Below, in pieces: positions 47,342-56,266 of a stretch of DNA of 64,000 bases. The notes below the pieces were generated by a model that worked only from the letters and a program-made list of their open reading frames with translations, was not told the DNA's origin and did not search any database. How positions within the stretch are numbered: position 1 is the stretch's first letter; every line of letters starts with the position of its first letter. A program made the position numbers and the translations under genes. This DNA is from Glaciimonas sp. PCH181 (GTDB taxonomy: Bacteria > Pseudomonadota > Gammaproteobacteria > Burkholderiales > Burkholderiaceae_D), in assembly GCF_003056055.1 (NCBI RefSeq), contig NZ_PYFP01000002.1, positions 186,001 through 250,000 of the forward strand. The letters are read 5' to 3'.

Positions 47342-47809
47342 CTAGGATGTCACTGTCAATTGCTTCATCAGACAGTGCCATTCAGCCGCTGTGACAGGGG
47401 TAATCGAGAGACGATTGCCGCGCCGCAAAATCTGCATCTCGGCCAACGCTGGCTGCGCACGTAATACGGCCAGACTTAGCAACTCAGTTTTATTAAGCGC
47501 GCGCACATCGACCAACATCCAGCGTGGATTCTCACGGGTGGCTTTGGGATCAAAATATTTGCTATCCGGATCGAATTGGGTATCGTCCGGATACGCAATA
47601 CTCGCCACTTCAGCAATCCCCGCAATGCCCGGCTCTGCACAACTGGAATGATAAAACAGGACACCGTCGCCAACCTGCATCAGGTCGCGCATAAAATTAC
47701 GCGCCTGATAATTTCTTACGCCATACCAGGCGATCGTTTGATCCGGCATCGCCAGCACGTCATCGATGCTGGCATCTGCGGGTTCGGATTTCATTAGCCA
47801 ATAGTGCAT
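47342..47809 (-). CDS. EVE domain protein
   Basis: The 155-residue protein starts MHYWLMKSEPADASIDDV and contains WYGVRNYQARNFMRDLMQVGDGVLFYHS, which defines the EVE (PUA-like) family. EVE domains bind modified bases in DNA or RNA; the role in most bacteria is unknown. I chose ATG 47809 because the family begins there; the longer frame adds 18 unrelated residues. It is convergent with lgt, with only 13 bases between them, and lies downstream of the 6S RNA gene on the same strand. Confidence 0.9.
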   Translation of the reverse strand: MHYWLMKSEPADASIDDVLAMPDQTIAWYGVRNYQARNFMRDLMQVGDGVLFYHSSCAEPGIAGIAEVASIAYPDDTQFDPDSKYFDPKATRENPRWMLVDVRALNKTELLSLAVLRAQPALAEMQILRRGNRLSITPVTAAEWHCLMKQLTVTS

Positions 47810-48017
47810 TTTTTGTCTGCCGAAAATAAAAACAAGGCTAAAGAAGTTGTTTCGGCACTGCATATATTTACATGCAGCGCCACATTAATATCTGGCGATA
47901 AAAGCTGGCAGCAGCGCACATGCCGAACGATCAGACGCCGCCATCAATGTGCGCAGACACCATACAGCCGCGGTGGGCCTGGCATTGCATAGTGCTGACA
48001 CACAAACAGCAGCCCTA

Positions 48018-48052
48018 TAAAAAAAGCGGCTGCATTTGCATGCAACCGCTTC
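48018..48052 (-). terminator. Terminator of the 6S RNA transcript
   Basis: On the minus strand AAGCGGTTGCA pairs with TGCAGCCGCTT with one mismatch, followed by a run of seven T. It lies just past the proposed 3' end of the 6S RNA. Confidence 0.85.
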
Positions 48053-48057
48053 TAAAT

Positions 48058-48236
48058 TAGATTCCCACCAGTGCCGCTTTGCCGGCATCCTGAACCAAGA
48101 AGGTTCAAGTTGGCTACAGTTAGTTCAACTTCGGGTTCATCGAACTAGCGACGATCACTCCCATCGAACGATATCCCGTAACCGCTGCGTAAAAATGGTT
48201 CAAGGAATTATGGCAATGGCGAACACGGTAGGAGCG
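48058..48236 (-). ncRNA. ssrS: 6S RNA
   Basis: About 180 bases on the minus strand fold like 6S RNA. A closing stem pairs CCTACC with GGTGGG, then GTG with CAC and CGC with GCG. It opens to a large central bubble whose 5' side holds TTCCTTGAACC and whose 3' side holds the small hairpin TTGAACC-TTCTT-GGTTCA, as in Escherichia coli 6S. The 5' TGTTCGC also matches. It has a promoter (TTGACA/TAAACT) and a terminator, and lies next to zapA, the usual place. 6S RNA mimics an open promoter and sequesters sigma-70 polymerase. Ends are approximate. Confidence 0.78.
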
Positions 48237-48240
48237 CTAA

Positions 48241-48268
48241 GTTTACTCCAAACATAGTCCATGTCAAA
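48241..48268 (-). promoter_or_regulatory. Promoter of 6S RNA
   Basis: On the minus strand TTGACA (48263-48268), a 16-base spacer and TAAACT (48241-48246) form a good sigma-70 promoter. The predicted start falls at about 48234-48236. Confidence 0.75.
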
Positions 48269-48363
48269 CACTTTGGAATAAATTTAAAACAGTCCTAAGT
48301 CGTTTAAAAATGCATCAGAAAATTCATCTAAAAACGCGTCCCAAAATGCAGCATCCATACGCC

Positions 48364-48675
48364 TTAAAACAACACTTCCTGCGGCCCCAGCGCTTGATCC
48401 AATACAGTATGCATAGCGGAGATTTTTTGCTTTACTTCGGCCATCGTCAGGTCCGACAAAGGACCATCAGGCGCTTTTGCAGATAACATTTCTGCTGCCA
48501 TACCCAAGGCTGCGATCACTGCGATGCGATCGTTACCACGGATTTTTCCGGCATCGCGGATCGCGCACATCTTGCCATCCAGATAAGCGACTGCTTGTTG
48601 CAATACTGCCTCCTCGCCCTCTTTGCAAGACAAAATATAAGGCTGGCCCATGATATGGACATTCAACTGGGTCAT
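48364..48675 (-). CDS. zapA: ZapA, cell division protein
   Basis: The 103-residue protein has the ZapA pattern: MTQLNVHIMGQPYILSCKEGEEA, a central RIAVIAALGMAAEML helix, and a C-terminal coiled coil. It crosslinks FtsZ filaments at the division ring. The gene overlaps the end of the coiled-coil gene upstream by four bases. The 6S RNA gene lies just downstream. Confidence 0.92.
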   Translation of the reverse strand: MTQLNVHIMGQPYILSCKEGEEAVLQQAVAYLDGKMCAIRDAGKIRGNDRIAVIAALGMAAEMLSAKAPDGPLSDLTMAEVKQKISAMHTVLDQALGPQEVLF

Positions 48676-48920
48676 ACGCTCTCCTGAACTTGCGTGTCGT
48701 CTTCCGGTACTACCGGAATTTTTTCGAGTAGCGCGGCAACCCGCTGATGCGCCTCATTAATACGCTGATGCGCTTCGGTAACACGCAGCGTCAGGTCCGC
48801 ATTTTCGCTGACTAGCGTAGCGGCATTAAGACGTAAGTCAGCATTTTCATGCCGCAGTGTCTGGGTTAATTCGGCGAGTTGCCGGATTTTTTCGGATAGT
48901 TGGTGGAATTCTGAAATCAT
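48672..48920 (-). CDS. Small coiled-coil protein, ZapB-like (TIGR02449 type)
   Basis: The 82-residue protein is one long heptad-repeat coiled coil (FHQLSEKIRQLAELTQTLRHENADLRLNAATLVSENADLTLRV, with repeated Glu-Asn and Leu positions) with a short tail. It matches the small family encoded just before zapA in betaproteobacteria and resembles ZapB in size and form. The ATGA overlap with zapA implies co-translation. A division-ring role alongside ZapA is inferred. Confidence 0.82.
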   Translation of the reverse strand: MISEFHQLSEKIRQLAELTQTLRHENADLRLNAATLVSENADLTLRVTEAHQRINEAHQRVAALLEKIPVVPEDDTQVQESV

Positions 48921-49049
48921 GTCGCCACTATAGTAGCGCCCATGAATCTACGTCAATAGATTCGATCAATGAATTTCACCGATTCAGCCGTGAATCTGTC
49001 ATTTGAGTTAGCTTGCGCCTTTGCAAGCACCTAGCCGCAGCTGCTCTGA

Positions 49050-49568
49050 TCAAGGCAATTCAGTATTCTCGCTTGTCACATGTTTAATCAAATGGCCGTA
49101 GACTAATGCCTGCAATAATGCCACGCTGCTGCCGGCCAGCACTTCTGCCACCCGCAACATGGCCAGATGAAGCTCCTCATGCAAGCCGGTTCCCTCAACC
49201 GCTGCGGACATCAAAATCACGACCGTTGCCGGGCCAAGCCGCCAGTTCGCGGGGTAGTTGTGCAGCAACATTGCCACTAATACCGATATCGCCAGCGCAA
49301 TCAGCATTGGAAAAAATCCTGGCCCCAATATCACCAGCGTCAGACAGGCAACAATCGAGCCATTGATCGTGTTGATCACACGCACTTTGAAGTTCGCTTT
49401 GGCTAACGTGATATCCGGTTCGGTCACGATGATCAAAGAAATCATCGCCCAATACGGTTCGACAATCCCACACGCGCGCAATCCGTACCAGGTAATTAAC
49501 GATCCTGTAAGTATCTTGATGAGATAAACGAGGGCATTTTTTCTGGGACTGATGAATTGAAATTCCAT
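49050..49568 (-). CDS. FUSC family membrane protein, small form
   Basis: The 172-residue protein has about five hydrophobic segments and the FUSC signature around YWAMISLIIVTEPDITLAKANFKVRVINTINGSIVA. Full FUSC proteins (fusaric acid or aromatic acid exporters) are much larger; this is only one membrane half, without the cytoplasmic domain. Such short forms are common as stand-alone genes. Its substrate is unknown. It lies after the fds operon on the same strand, separated by a hairpin. Confidence 0.82.
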   Translation of the reverse strand: MEFQFISPRKNALVYLIKILTGSLITWYGLRACGIVEPYWAMISLIIVTEPDITLAKANFKVRVINTINGSIVACLTLVILGPGFFPMLIALAISVLVAMLLHNYPANWRLGPATVVILMSAAVEGTGLHEELHLAMLRVAEVLAGSSVALLQALVYGHLIKHVTSENTELP

Positions 49569-49685
49569 TGTATCCAGACTATGAAGCGAGGTTTAAGCGC
49601 ATAGCGTGTAGTGCCGGAGGGCGCTTGCTGAGTTACGCGATGATGGCAAATACATATTGTCTCGTCATTTTAGCCGACAAATGCC

Positions 49686-49727
49686 AAACGACCACCACTT
49701 CCGAAATCGAAGGTGGCGGTCGTTTTT
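49686..49727. terminator. Terminator-like hairpin after fdsD
   Basis: AACGACC-CCACTTC and GAAGGTGG-GGTCGTT form a long stem with one mismatch. Five T follow on the plus strand, fewer on the minus strand. It lies 28 bases past fdsD and probably ends the fds operon. Confidence 0.7.
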
Positions 49728-49754
49728 AACCATTTCAAACTTACCGAACAAAAT

Positions 49755-49979
49755 TTACCGGATAGCGTCAGCGTGCACCCGAATACTCTCACGAACGATT
49801 TCTTTCAATTCGTTGCCCTCTTGCTGCTCCGCATATTTTAGCAATGCGTTACGCATCCGAGGCTCCCAAAAGCGCTTGATGTGCATCGAGAAATCGGTCA
49901 TTGCCTGCGGGCGATCGGGCATAGTTTCAAAAAAGGAGCCAATCTGATTGGCCATTTTGATCAGGTTTTCTACGTTCAT
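49755..49979 (-). CDS. fdsD: FdsD, formate dehydrogenase delta subunit
   Basis: The 74-residue protein has the FdsD pattern: NLIKMANQIGSFFETMPDRPQAMTDFSMHIKRFWEPRMR. It is a small helical protein needed for maturation or stability of the soluble NAD-dependent formate dehydrogenase. It is the last gene of the fdsGBA-fdhD-fdsD operon, 60 bases after fdhD. Confidence 0.92.
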   Translation of the reverse strand: MNVENLIKMANQIGSFFETMPDRPQAMTDFSMHIKRFWEPRMRNALLKYAEQQEGNELKEIVRESIRVHADAIR

Positions 49980-50039
49980 TGCTTTATTCCATTTCTACAT
50001 TACGACAAGAGCGAAGGGGCTAAAAAACACGCAAGCACG

Positions 50040-50876
50040 CTATTTGCTCATCAACAAACGATGACCGTTCGCATACACAACATGCGAATGCTGACGCATA
50101 AAGCCCAATAACGTGACGTCCGCCTGTTGCGCCAATCTGATTGCCAACGCCGTCGGTGCAGAAATCGCTGCGATCAAGCCGATGCCCATCGTCGCGGCTT
50201 TTTGCACCATTTCATAACTGGCTCGGCTAGTGATCAGTACCGCACCGCTAGAAAAATCCTGTTTGTCGGCCGACAACGCACCAATCAGTTTATCCAGCGC
50301 ATTGTGGCGACCGACATCTTCGCGCACCAATAAAATCTCACCATTTTTCTGGACCCAGGCCGCAGCGTGGGTAGCACCTGTCACCTGTTGCAATTGTTGC
50401 TGTTTTTGCATGCTCTCGACCGCAGCATGCAAAGTCACCACCGAAAAACTAGCGCTGGATTTCACCGGTGACGGTTTGCGAATAGCTTGCGCCAGCGTTT
50501 CCGCGCCACACAATCCACAACCGGTGCGCCCGGTCAGATTGCGACGCTTTTCTTTCAACGCCATGAACCGTTGCGCGGCGATCTGCATCTGGACTTGAAT
50601 ACCGTCCGTGGCAGTCACAATCTCGCACTCGAACAGCTCGCCAGAATCAGCCAGAATGCCTTCGCTTAATGAGAACCCTAGTGCAAAATCCTCCAGATCG
50701 GCTGGCGACGCCATCATTACCGCATGCGAAATACCGTTGTACTCCAGCGCGATAGGCACTTCTTCTGCCACCACGTCACGCGCCGACGACTCCTGACCAT
50801 CGCGCCATTTTTCAATGGCAACGTCTGCGGTGGTCGGATAATCGGCCGTGGTGAAGCTGCCTTCTATGCTGCGCAT
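50040..50876 (-). CDS. fdhD: FdhD, sulfurtransferase for formate dehydrogenase
   Basis: The 278-residue protein has the FdhD signature LTGRTGCGLCG with the essential Cys-x2-Cys, and VREDVGRHNALDKLIGA and SRASYEMVQKA further on. It carries sulfur from IscS to the molybdenum cofactor of FdsA, which is needed for activity. An AGGAG site lies nine bases before the ATG. It follows fdsA by 18 bases. In Cupriavidus the equivalent gene is called fdsC. Confidence 0.95.
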   Translation of the reverse strand: MRSIEGSFTTADYPTTADVAIEKWRDGQESSARDVVAEEVPIALEYNGISHAVMMASPADLEDFALGFSLSEGILADSGELFECEIVTATDGIQVQMQIAAQRFMALKEKRRNLTGRTGCGLCGAETLAQAIRKPSPVKSSASFSVVTLHAAVESMQKQQQLQQVTGATHAAAWVQKNGEILLVREDVGRHNALDKLIGALSADKQDFSSGAVLITSRASYEMVQKAATMGIGLIAAISAPTALAIRLAQQADVTLLGFMRQHSHVVYANGHRLLMSK

Positions 50877-50894
50877 TTACAACGTACTCCTGCT

Positions 50895-53753
50895 TTATTT
50901 GGCGGCCGCTGTTTCTGCGGATGCGCTTTGCAACAAGCGCAACTGCTGTTCATTGACCTGACTAAAGTTATTCTGCCACTCTGACGGTTGCGAGACTGGC
51001 ATGACCTGCACCGCCGTCACCTTGTACTCAGGGCAATTCGTCGCCCAGTCTGAATTGTCAGTGGTGATGACGTTAGCACCCGATTCCGGATGATGGAATG
51101 TAGTATAAACCACACCCGGCTGCACCTTCTCTGTCACGGTTGCACGCAATACCGTCTGCCCCGCGCGCGATTCAATACCGACCCAGTCATTTTCCTTGAT
51201 GCCACGATCCTCAGCATCATGCGGATGAATTTCCAGTCTGTCTTCGCTATGCCATTCCACGTTCTCGGTACGACGCGTTTGTGCGCCGACGTTGTATTGC
51301 GACAGGATCCGGCCAGTCGTCAGAATCAGCGGAAATTTTAGTGTTACTTTTTCATCCGTAGCGAAATATTGCGTGTTGATGAACTTGCCCTTCCCGCGCA
51401 CAAATTCACCAATATGCATAATCGGTGTACCTTCTGGCGCAGCCGCATTACAAGGCCATTGCAGACTTCCGGCTTCGTCCAGCTTGGCATAACTGACGCC
51501 GGTGAAGGTTGGCGTCAACGCGGCGATCTCATCCATGATTTCGGATGGATGTTTGTAATGCATCGGGTAACCCAATGCATTCGCCAACGCGACTGTTACT
51601 TCCCAATCGGATTTTCCGGCCTTGGCTGGCATCACTTTACGGACGCGAGAAATGCGGCGCTCGGCGTTGGTGAACGTACCGTCTTTTTCCAGGAAAGATG
51701 AACCCGGCAAGAATACATGCGCGTATTTAGCTGTTTCGTTCAGGAACAAATCCTGTACCACGATGCATTCCATTGCCGACATTGCCGCAATCACGTGCTG
51801 CGTATCAGGATCGGATTGAACGATGTCTTCGCCTTCGCAATACAGGCCCAAGAAGCTACCATCCAGCGCAGCATCGAACATGTTTGGAATCCGCAAACCC
51901 GGTTCAGCACTCAGCGTCACGCCCCATGCCTGCTCAAATTCTGTCCGAATCGTGGTATCCGATACATGGCGATAGCCCGGCAATTCATGCGGGAACGAAC
52001 CCATGTCACAAGAACCTTGCACGTTATTCTGACCACGCAATGGATTGACGCCGACGCCTTCACGGCCAACGTTGCCAGTAACCATCGCCAGATTAGCAAT
52101 GCCGATCACCATCGTCGAGCCTTGCGCATGTTCAGTCACGCCCAGTCCGTAGTAAATCGCGCCATTACCATTGGTGGCAAACAAACGCGCTGCGCCGCGT
52201 AATTCTTCAGCAGGGACACCGGTCACGGTAGCCATCGCTTCGGGCGAATTTTCCGGACGCAAGACAAATTCTTTCCACTCTGTAAACGATGCAGTCTCGC
52301 AACGCTCAGCCACAAACGCCTTGTCTTCCAGACCTTCAGACAAAATCACGTGCGCCAACGCAGTAATCAACGCAACGTTAGTGCCAGGCCGTAATTTCAA
52401 ATGGTAATCGGCCTGAACGTGCGGCGATTTCACCATCTCGGTCGTGCGCGGATCAACGACGATCAACTTCGCGCCCTGACGAAGACGGCGCTTCATTTGC
52501 GATGCAAAAACCGGATGCGCGGCGGCTGGATTGGCACCGATAATCATGATGACATCAGATTTCATGACCGAATCAAAGGTTTGCGTTCCGGCGGATTCAC
52601 CCAATGTTTGCTTCAAACCATAACCCGTTGGCGAATGGCAAACGCGTGCGCAAGTATCGACGTTATTGTTACCGAAAGCAGCGCGAACCAGCTTTTGCAC
52701 CAGATACGTTTCTTCGTTAGTACAACGCGAAGAAGTGATGCCGCCGATGGAGTCTTTACCGTGCTTGGCTTGAATCCTGCGGAACTCGCTGGCAGCGTAA
52801 CCAAGCGCTTCATCCCACGACACTTCACGCCATGGATCAGTAATCTTGCTGCGGATCATTGGTTTAGTAATGCGGTCTTTATGCGTGGCATAACCCCAGG
52901 CAAAACGTCCTTTGACGCAGGAATGACCATGATTGGCTTTGCCGTCTTTATGCGGCACCATGCGCACGACTTCATTGCCTTTCATCTCGGCCTTGAACGA
53001 ACACCCAACACCGCAATACGCGCAAGTCGTGATGGCGCTGTGCTCAGCCTGACCCATCATGATCACTGTTTTTTCGGTCAGCGTCGCAGTCGGGCAGGCC
53101 TGAACGCAAGCGCCGCAAGAGACGCATTCCGACTCCATGAAACTGTCCATCTGACCGGCGGATACGCGTGATTCAAAACCACGACCATCGATCGTCAGCG
53201 CAAAAGTACCCTGTGTTTCTTCACAGGCGCGCACGCAACGATTACAGACGATGCACTTGGACGGATCATAGGTAAAGTAAGGATTCGATTCATCCTTCTT
53301 CATCTTCAAATGATTGTCGCCTTCGTAGCCGTAACGCACATCGCGCAAACCTACTACGCCAGCCATATCCTGCAACTCGCAATTACCGTTGGTAGGGCAA
53401 GTTAGGCAATCAAGCGGATGGTCAGAGATATACAGTTCCATCACGCCACGACGGATATCGGCCAGTTTAGGCGTTTGCGTACGGACTTTCATACCTGGTT
53501 CGCAAGGCGTAGTGCAAGACGCTGGATAACCACGCTTGCCATCAATTTCTACCAGACACAAACGACAGGAGCCGAACGGCTCCAAACTGTCGGTAGCGCA
53601 AAGTTTTGGCACATTTACACCGGCTTCGACAGCAGCCCGCATGACGGAAGTACCGGCGGCGACTTCGACTGTAACACCATCGATTTCCACCGAAACTAAC
53701 TGCGGAGAAATCTTTTCTGGCGTGCCGTAATCAAGTTCATTCATCTGGTTCAT
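50895..53753 (-). CDS. fdsA: FdsA, molybdenum subunit of NAD-dependent formate dehydrogenase
   Basis: The 952-residue protein carries an N-terminal 2Fe-2S domain (GSCRLCLVEIDGKRGYPASC), an NADH-dehydrogenase G-like segment (DHPLDCLTCPTNGNCELQ), and two 4Fe-4S ferredoxin motifs (CIVCNRCVRAC and CVSCGACVQAC). The molybdopterin core begins with CAYCGVGC. The catalytic cysteine is in RVCHSPTGYGLKQ; Cys rather than selenocysteine. The C-terminal part binds the second pterin. It oxidises formate to CO2 and passes electrons to FdsB. It is the longest gene of the operon. Confidence 0.95.
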   Translation of the reverse strand: MNQMNELDYGTPEKISPQLVSVEIDGVTVEVAAGTSVMRAAVEAGVNVPKLCATDSLEPFGSCRLCLVEIDGKRGYPASCTTPCEPGMKVRTQTPKLADIRRGVMELYISDHPLDCLTCPTNGNCELQDMAGVVGLRDVRYGYEGDNHLKMKKDESNPYFTYDPSKCIVCNRCVRACEETQGTFALTIDGRGFESRVSAGQMDSFMESECVSCGACVQACPTATLTEKTVIMMGQAEHSAITTCAYCGVGCSFKAEMKGNEVVRMVPHKDGKANHGHSCVKGRFAWGYATHKDRITKPMIRSKITDPWREVSWDEALGYAASEFRRIQAKHGKDSIGGITSSRCTNEETYLVQKLVRAAFGNNNVDTCARVCHSPTGYGLKQTLGESAGTQTFDSVMKSDVIMIIGANPAAAHPVFASQMKRRLRQGAKLIVVDPRTTEMVKSPHVQADYHLKLRPGTNVALITALAHVILSEGLEDKAFVAERCETASFTEWKEFVLRPENSPEAMATVTGVPAEELRGAARLFATNGNGAIYYGLGVTEHAQGSTMVIGIANLAMVTGNVGREGVGVNPLRGQNNVQGSCDMGSFPHELPGYRHVSDTTIRTEFEQAWGVTLSAEPGLRIPNMFDAALDGSFLGLYCEGEDIVQSDPDTQHVIAAMSAMECIVVQDLFLNETAKYAHVFLPGSSFLEKDGTFTNAERRISRVRKVMPAKAGKSDWEVTVALANALGYPMHYKHPSEIMDEIAALTPTFTGVSYAKLDEAGSLQWPCNAAAPEGTPIMHIGEFVRGKGKFINTQYFATDEKVTLKFPLILTTGRILSQYNVGAQTRRTENVEWHSEDRLEIHPHDAEDRGIKENDWVGIESRAGQTVLRATVTEKVQPGVVYTTFHHPESGANVITTDNSDWATNCPEYKVTAVQVMPVSQPSEWQNNFSQVNEQQLRLLQSASAETAAAK

Positions 53754-53865
53754 AGCTGCATCCTTTTACACCCGGGAAGGTGATACGCGCATGGTTACAC
53801 AATATTTATTGCGGTCTGACATCAAACCGGATGGCTGCCGGATTAAGGCAACCATCGCTCCGTTA

Positions 53866-55500
53866 CTAATGTTCGGCGACTTCTTGCACTGCTTCGATAC
53901 CAAAATCTTCAGGGAAATTATTCAGCGCCGACAAGACTGGCAGCGGGGTCATATTTCCCATCGCGCATAACGAACCATTGATCATGGTGTCGCACAAATC
54001 GCGCAGCAAAGTAACTTGGCGCGGTTGATCTTCGCCATCGTTTGCTCTGGCAACAATCTTGTCGATGACTTCCACGCCACGGGTTGAACCGATGCGGCAA
54101 GGCGTACATTTCCCGCACGATTCAGCGACGCAGAATTCCATCGCATAACGTGCCTGTTTCGCCATGTCGACCGTGTCATCGAATACCACGATGCCGCCGT
54201 GGCCGACTGTGCCGCCGACTGCGCTAAAACTCTCATAATCGATCTTGGTATCAAATAGCGACTCAGGCAAATACGGTCCCAATGGGCCACCGACTTGCAC
54301 CGCACGAATCACGCGCCCGCTGGCTGTGCCGCCACCGAAATCGAATAACAATTCACGCAGCGTGACGCCGAAAGCTTTCTCAACCAAGCCGCCAAATTTG
54401 ATGTTGCCCGCCAATTGCATCGGCAACGTGCCGTAGGATCGGCCGATCCCATAATTTTTATAGAACGCCCCGCCACGCGCCAGAATAATCGGCACCGACG
54501 CCAGCGAAATAACATTGTTAATCACGGTTGGCTTGCCGAACAAACCTTCCAGCGCAGGCAGCGGCGGTTTAGCCCGCACCATGCCGCGTTTGCCTTCAAG
54601 GCTTTCCAGCAGCGCGGTTTCTTCACCGCAAACATACGCGCCCGCGCCTTTGCGGACTTCCAGATAAAAGGTCTTGCCCGACCCACAAATATCTTTGCCG
54701 AGATAACTCCGCGCATTGGCAACCGCAATCGCCTCATTCAACGCCACAATCGCATGCGGATATTCTGACCGCACGTAGATGTAACCCTGCGTAGCGCCCA
54801 CCGCCAACGCTGCAATGGTCATGCCCTCAATCAGCACAAAAGGATCATCCTCCATCACCATTCGATCCGAGAAAGTACCTGAATCACCTTCGTCTGCATT
54901 GCAGACAATATACTTTTGACCAGCCTGCGCATTGGCGACTGTCTTCCATTTGATGCCCGTTGGGAAAGCCGCACCGCCACGTCCGCGCAAACCGGAATCG
55001 AACACCTCTTGCACCACTGCTTCAGGTGACATCGACAGCGCGCGCTGCAAACCTGCATAGCCTTCGTGCGCCAGATAATCATCGAGCGAAACGGGGTCAG
55101 TAATACCGACGCGGGCGAACGTTAGACGCTCTTGATTTTTCAGATAAGGGATCTGATCAACCAGACCCAAGGCCAACGCATGCGCCCCGCCATTCAGAAA
55201 ATCAGCATCGAACAACGCACCGATATCTTCCAACTCCACAGGGCCGTAACCGATGCGCCCTTCAGCAGTCGCGACTTCGACCAGCGGTTCCAGCCAAAAC
55301 ATGCCGCGTGAGCCGTTGCGAATCAATTTCACCGGAATGCCGCGCTCCTGCGCTTCTGCAACAATCGCATCAGCAACCTGATTTGCGCCAAGCGCAATCG
55401 CGGTGGAATCGCGTGGCACATAAATAGTGATCGCCGTGACGGCAGCGACGGTAGGAATAACCGGAATAGCGTTCATATCAGTAGGTAAAGTAGCCATCAA
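53866..55500 (-). CDS. fdsB: FdsB, NADH/FMN subunit of formate dehydrogenase
   Basis: The 544-residue protein is NuoF-like. GRGGAAFPTGIKWK binds NAD, CNADEGDSGTFSDRMVMEDDPF the FMN, and ESCGKCTPCRIGSTRG with a later cysteine the 4Fe-4S cluster. A thioredoxin-like N-terminal part of about 120 residues precedes this. It takes electrons from FdsA and reduces NAD+. The start overlaps the end of fdsG by four bases (ATGA). A 112-base gap separates it from fdsA. Confidence 0.95.
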   Translation of the reverse strand: MMATLPTDMNAIPVIPTVAAVTAITIYVPRDSTAIALGANQVADAIVAEAQERGIPVKLIRNGSRGMFWLEPLVEVATAEGRIGYGPVELEDIGALFDADFLNGGAHALALGLVDQIPYLKNQERLTFARVGITDPVSLDDYLAHEGYAGLQRALSMSPEAVVQEVFDSGLRGRGGAAFPTGIKWKTVANAQAGQKYIVCNADEGDSGTFSDRMVMEDDPFVLIEGMTIAALAVGATQGYIYVRSEYPHAIVALNEAIAVANARSYLGKDICGSGKTFYLEVRKGAGAYVCGEETALLESLEGKRGMVRAKPPLPALEGLFGKPTVINNVISLASVPIILARGGAFYKNYGIGRSYGTLPMQLAGNIKFGGLVEKAFGVTLRELLFDFGGGTASGRVIRAVQVGGPLGPYLPESLFDTKIDYESFSAVGGTVGHGGIVVFDDTVDMAKQARYAMEFCVAESCGKCTPCRIGSTRGVEVIDKIVARANDGEDQPRQVTLLRDLCDTMINGSLCAMGNMTPLPVLSALNNFPEDFGIEAVQEVAEH

Positions 55501-56063
55501 ACGCCTCGCTTGGTTTGCAACAAGCGGTTGAATTTATCATTACTAACGCGTGCATATAAATCGTCGCCGATCATAATATTTGGGCCTGAAGCACATTGGC
55601 CGAGGCAATAAACTGCCTCCAGCGAAAATTGTTTATCGGTAGTCGTCCCGTGATAATCGCAGCCCAATGTTTGCTTGGCGTGCGCTTCAAGTGCGACTGA
55701 TCCACGCGCCTGACATGCTTCTGCGCGGCAGATTTGTACGACGTGTTTGCCGGGCGCATGTTGGCGAAAGTGATGGTAATAGCTGATCACGCCGTGCACT
55801 TCTGCGCGTGACAAATTCAGTTCGTCAGCAATCAGCGGCACAATATCCGATGGCACATAACCGACCGCATCCTGAATCGCGTGCAATATCGGCAGCATCG
55901 CTCCGGGCATCGGTTTTAGTTCGGCAATGATGGCCGCAACCTGCGCTTTTGTTTCTATCGAGCTTTCAGGTTTGGTAGCAGCCTTGGGGCTGATTTTATT
56001 GCCGATACCCGGCTTAACCTGATGCAGAATAAATGTCTTCTCTGTAATACTTTGCGTGCTCAC
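55497..56063 (-). CDS. fdsG: FdsG, NuoE-like subunit of formate dehydrogenase
   Basis: The 188-residue protein is related to NuoE. The 2Fe-2S ligands are in QICRAEACQARGS and CLGQCASGPN. A helical N-terminal domain (PILHAIQDAVGYVPSDIVPLIADEL) is typical. The first 45 residues look unstructured. It is the first gene of the operon and sits just after an AT-rich promoter region with a ModE-like box. Confidence 0.94.
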   Translation of the reverse strand: MSTQSITEKTFILHQVKPGIGNKISPKAATKPESSIETKAQVAAIIAELKPMPGAMLPILHAIQDAVGYVPSDIVPLIADELNLSRAEVHGVISYYHHFRQHAPGKHVVQICRAEACQARGSVALEAHAKQTLGCDYHGTTTDKQFSLEAVYCLGQCASGPNIMIGDDLYARVSNDKFNRLLQTKRGV

Positions 56064-56138
56064 AGCAACCTCCTGCCAATGCGTCGAATAGCGCGCCGGG
56101 CGGTACCAAACACCCGCCCTCGCCTTGAACTTACGTTA

Positions 56139-56162
56139 CGTTATATTTCTTTATATATTTAC
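56139..56162 (-). promoter_or_regulatory. AT-rich imperfect palindrome in the fds promoter, ModE-box-like
   Basis: CGTTATAT, eight spacer bases, then ATATTTAC. The left half is identical to a half of the Escherichia coli ModE box (CGTTATAT-N8-ACATAACG, from memory) and the spacing agrees; the right half is only partly similar. TATATAAA and TATAAC also make -10 candidates for fdsG here. Confidence 0.4.
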
Positions 56163-56170
56163 TTCAGGAC

Positions 56171-56235
56171 TTGATCGACCAAAAAACAAGGATAAAAATT
56201 TCTTACTTTTATCCTTGTTTTTGCAGGTCGATCAA
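56171..56235. terminator. Nested double hairpin between fds operon and oxlT
   Basis: An inner stem AAAAACAAGGATAAAA/TTTTATCCTTGTTTTT (16 bp) lies inside an outer stem TTGATCGACC/GGTCGATCAA (10 bp). On either strand the inner stem ends in T5. It is placed to end the oxlT transcript before the fds promoter. Confidence 0.85.
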
Positions 56236-56266
56236 CCCTTATTTTCAACCTATTTGCTGCAATTTC

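Noticed and set aside
52401..53171. A 256-codon open frame antisense to fdsA
   Set aside because: It mirrors a conserved part of fdsA, has no family and no ribosome-binding site.
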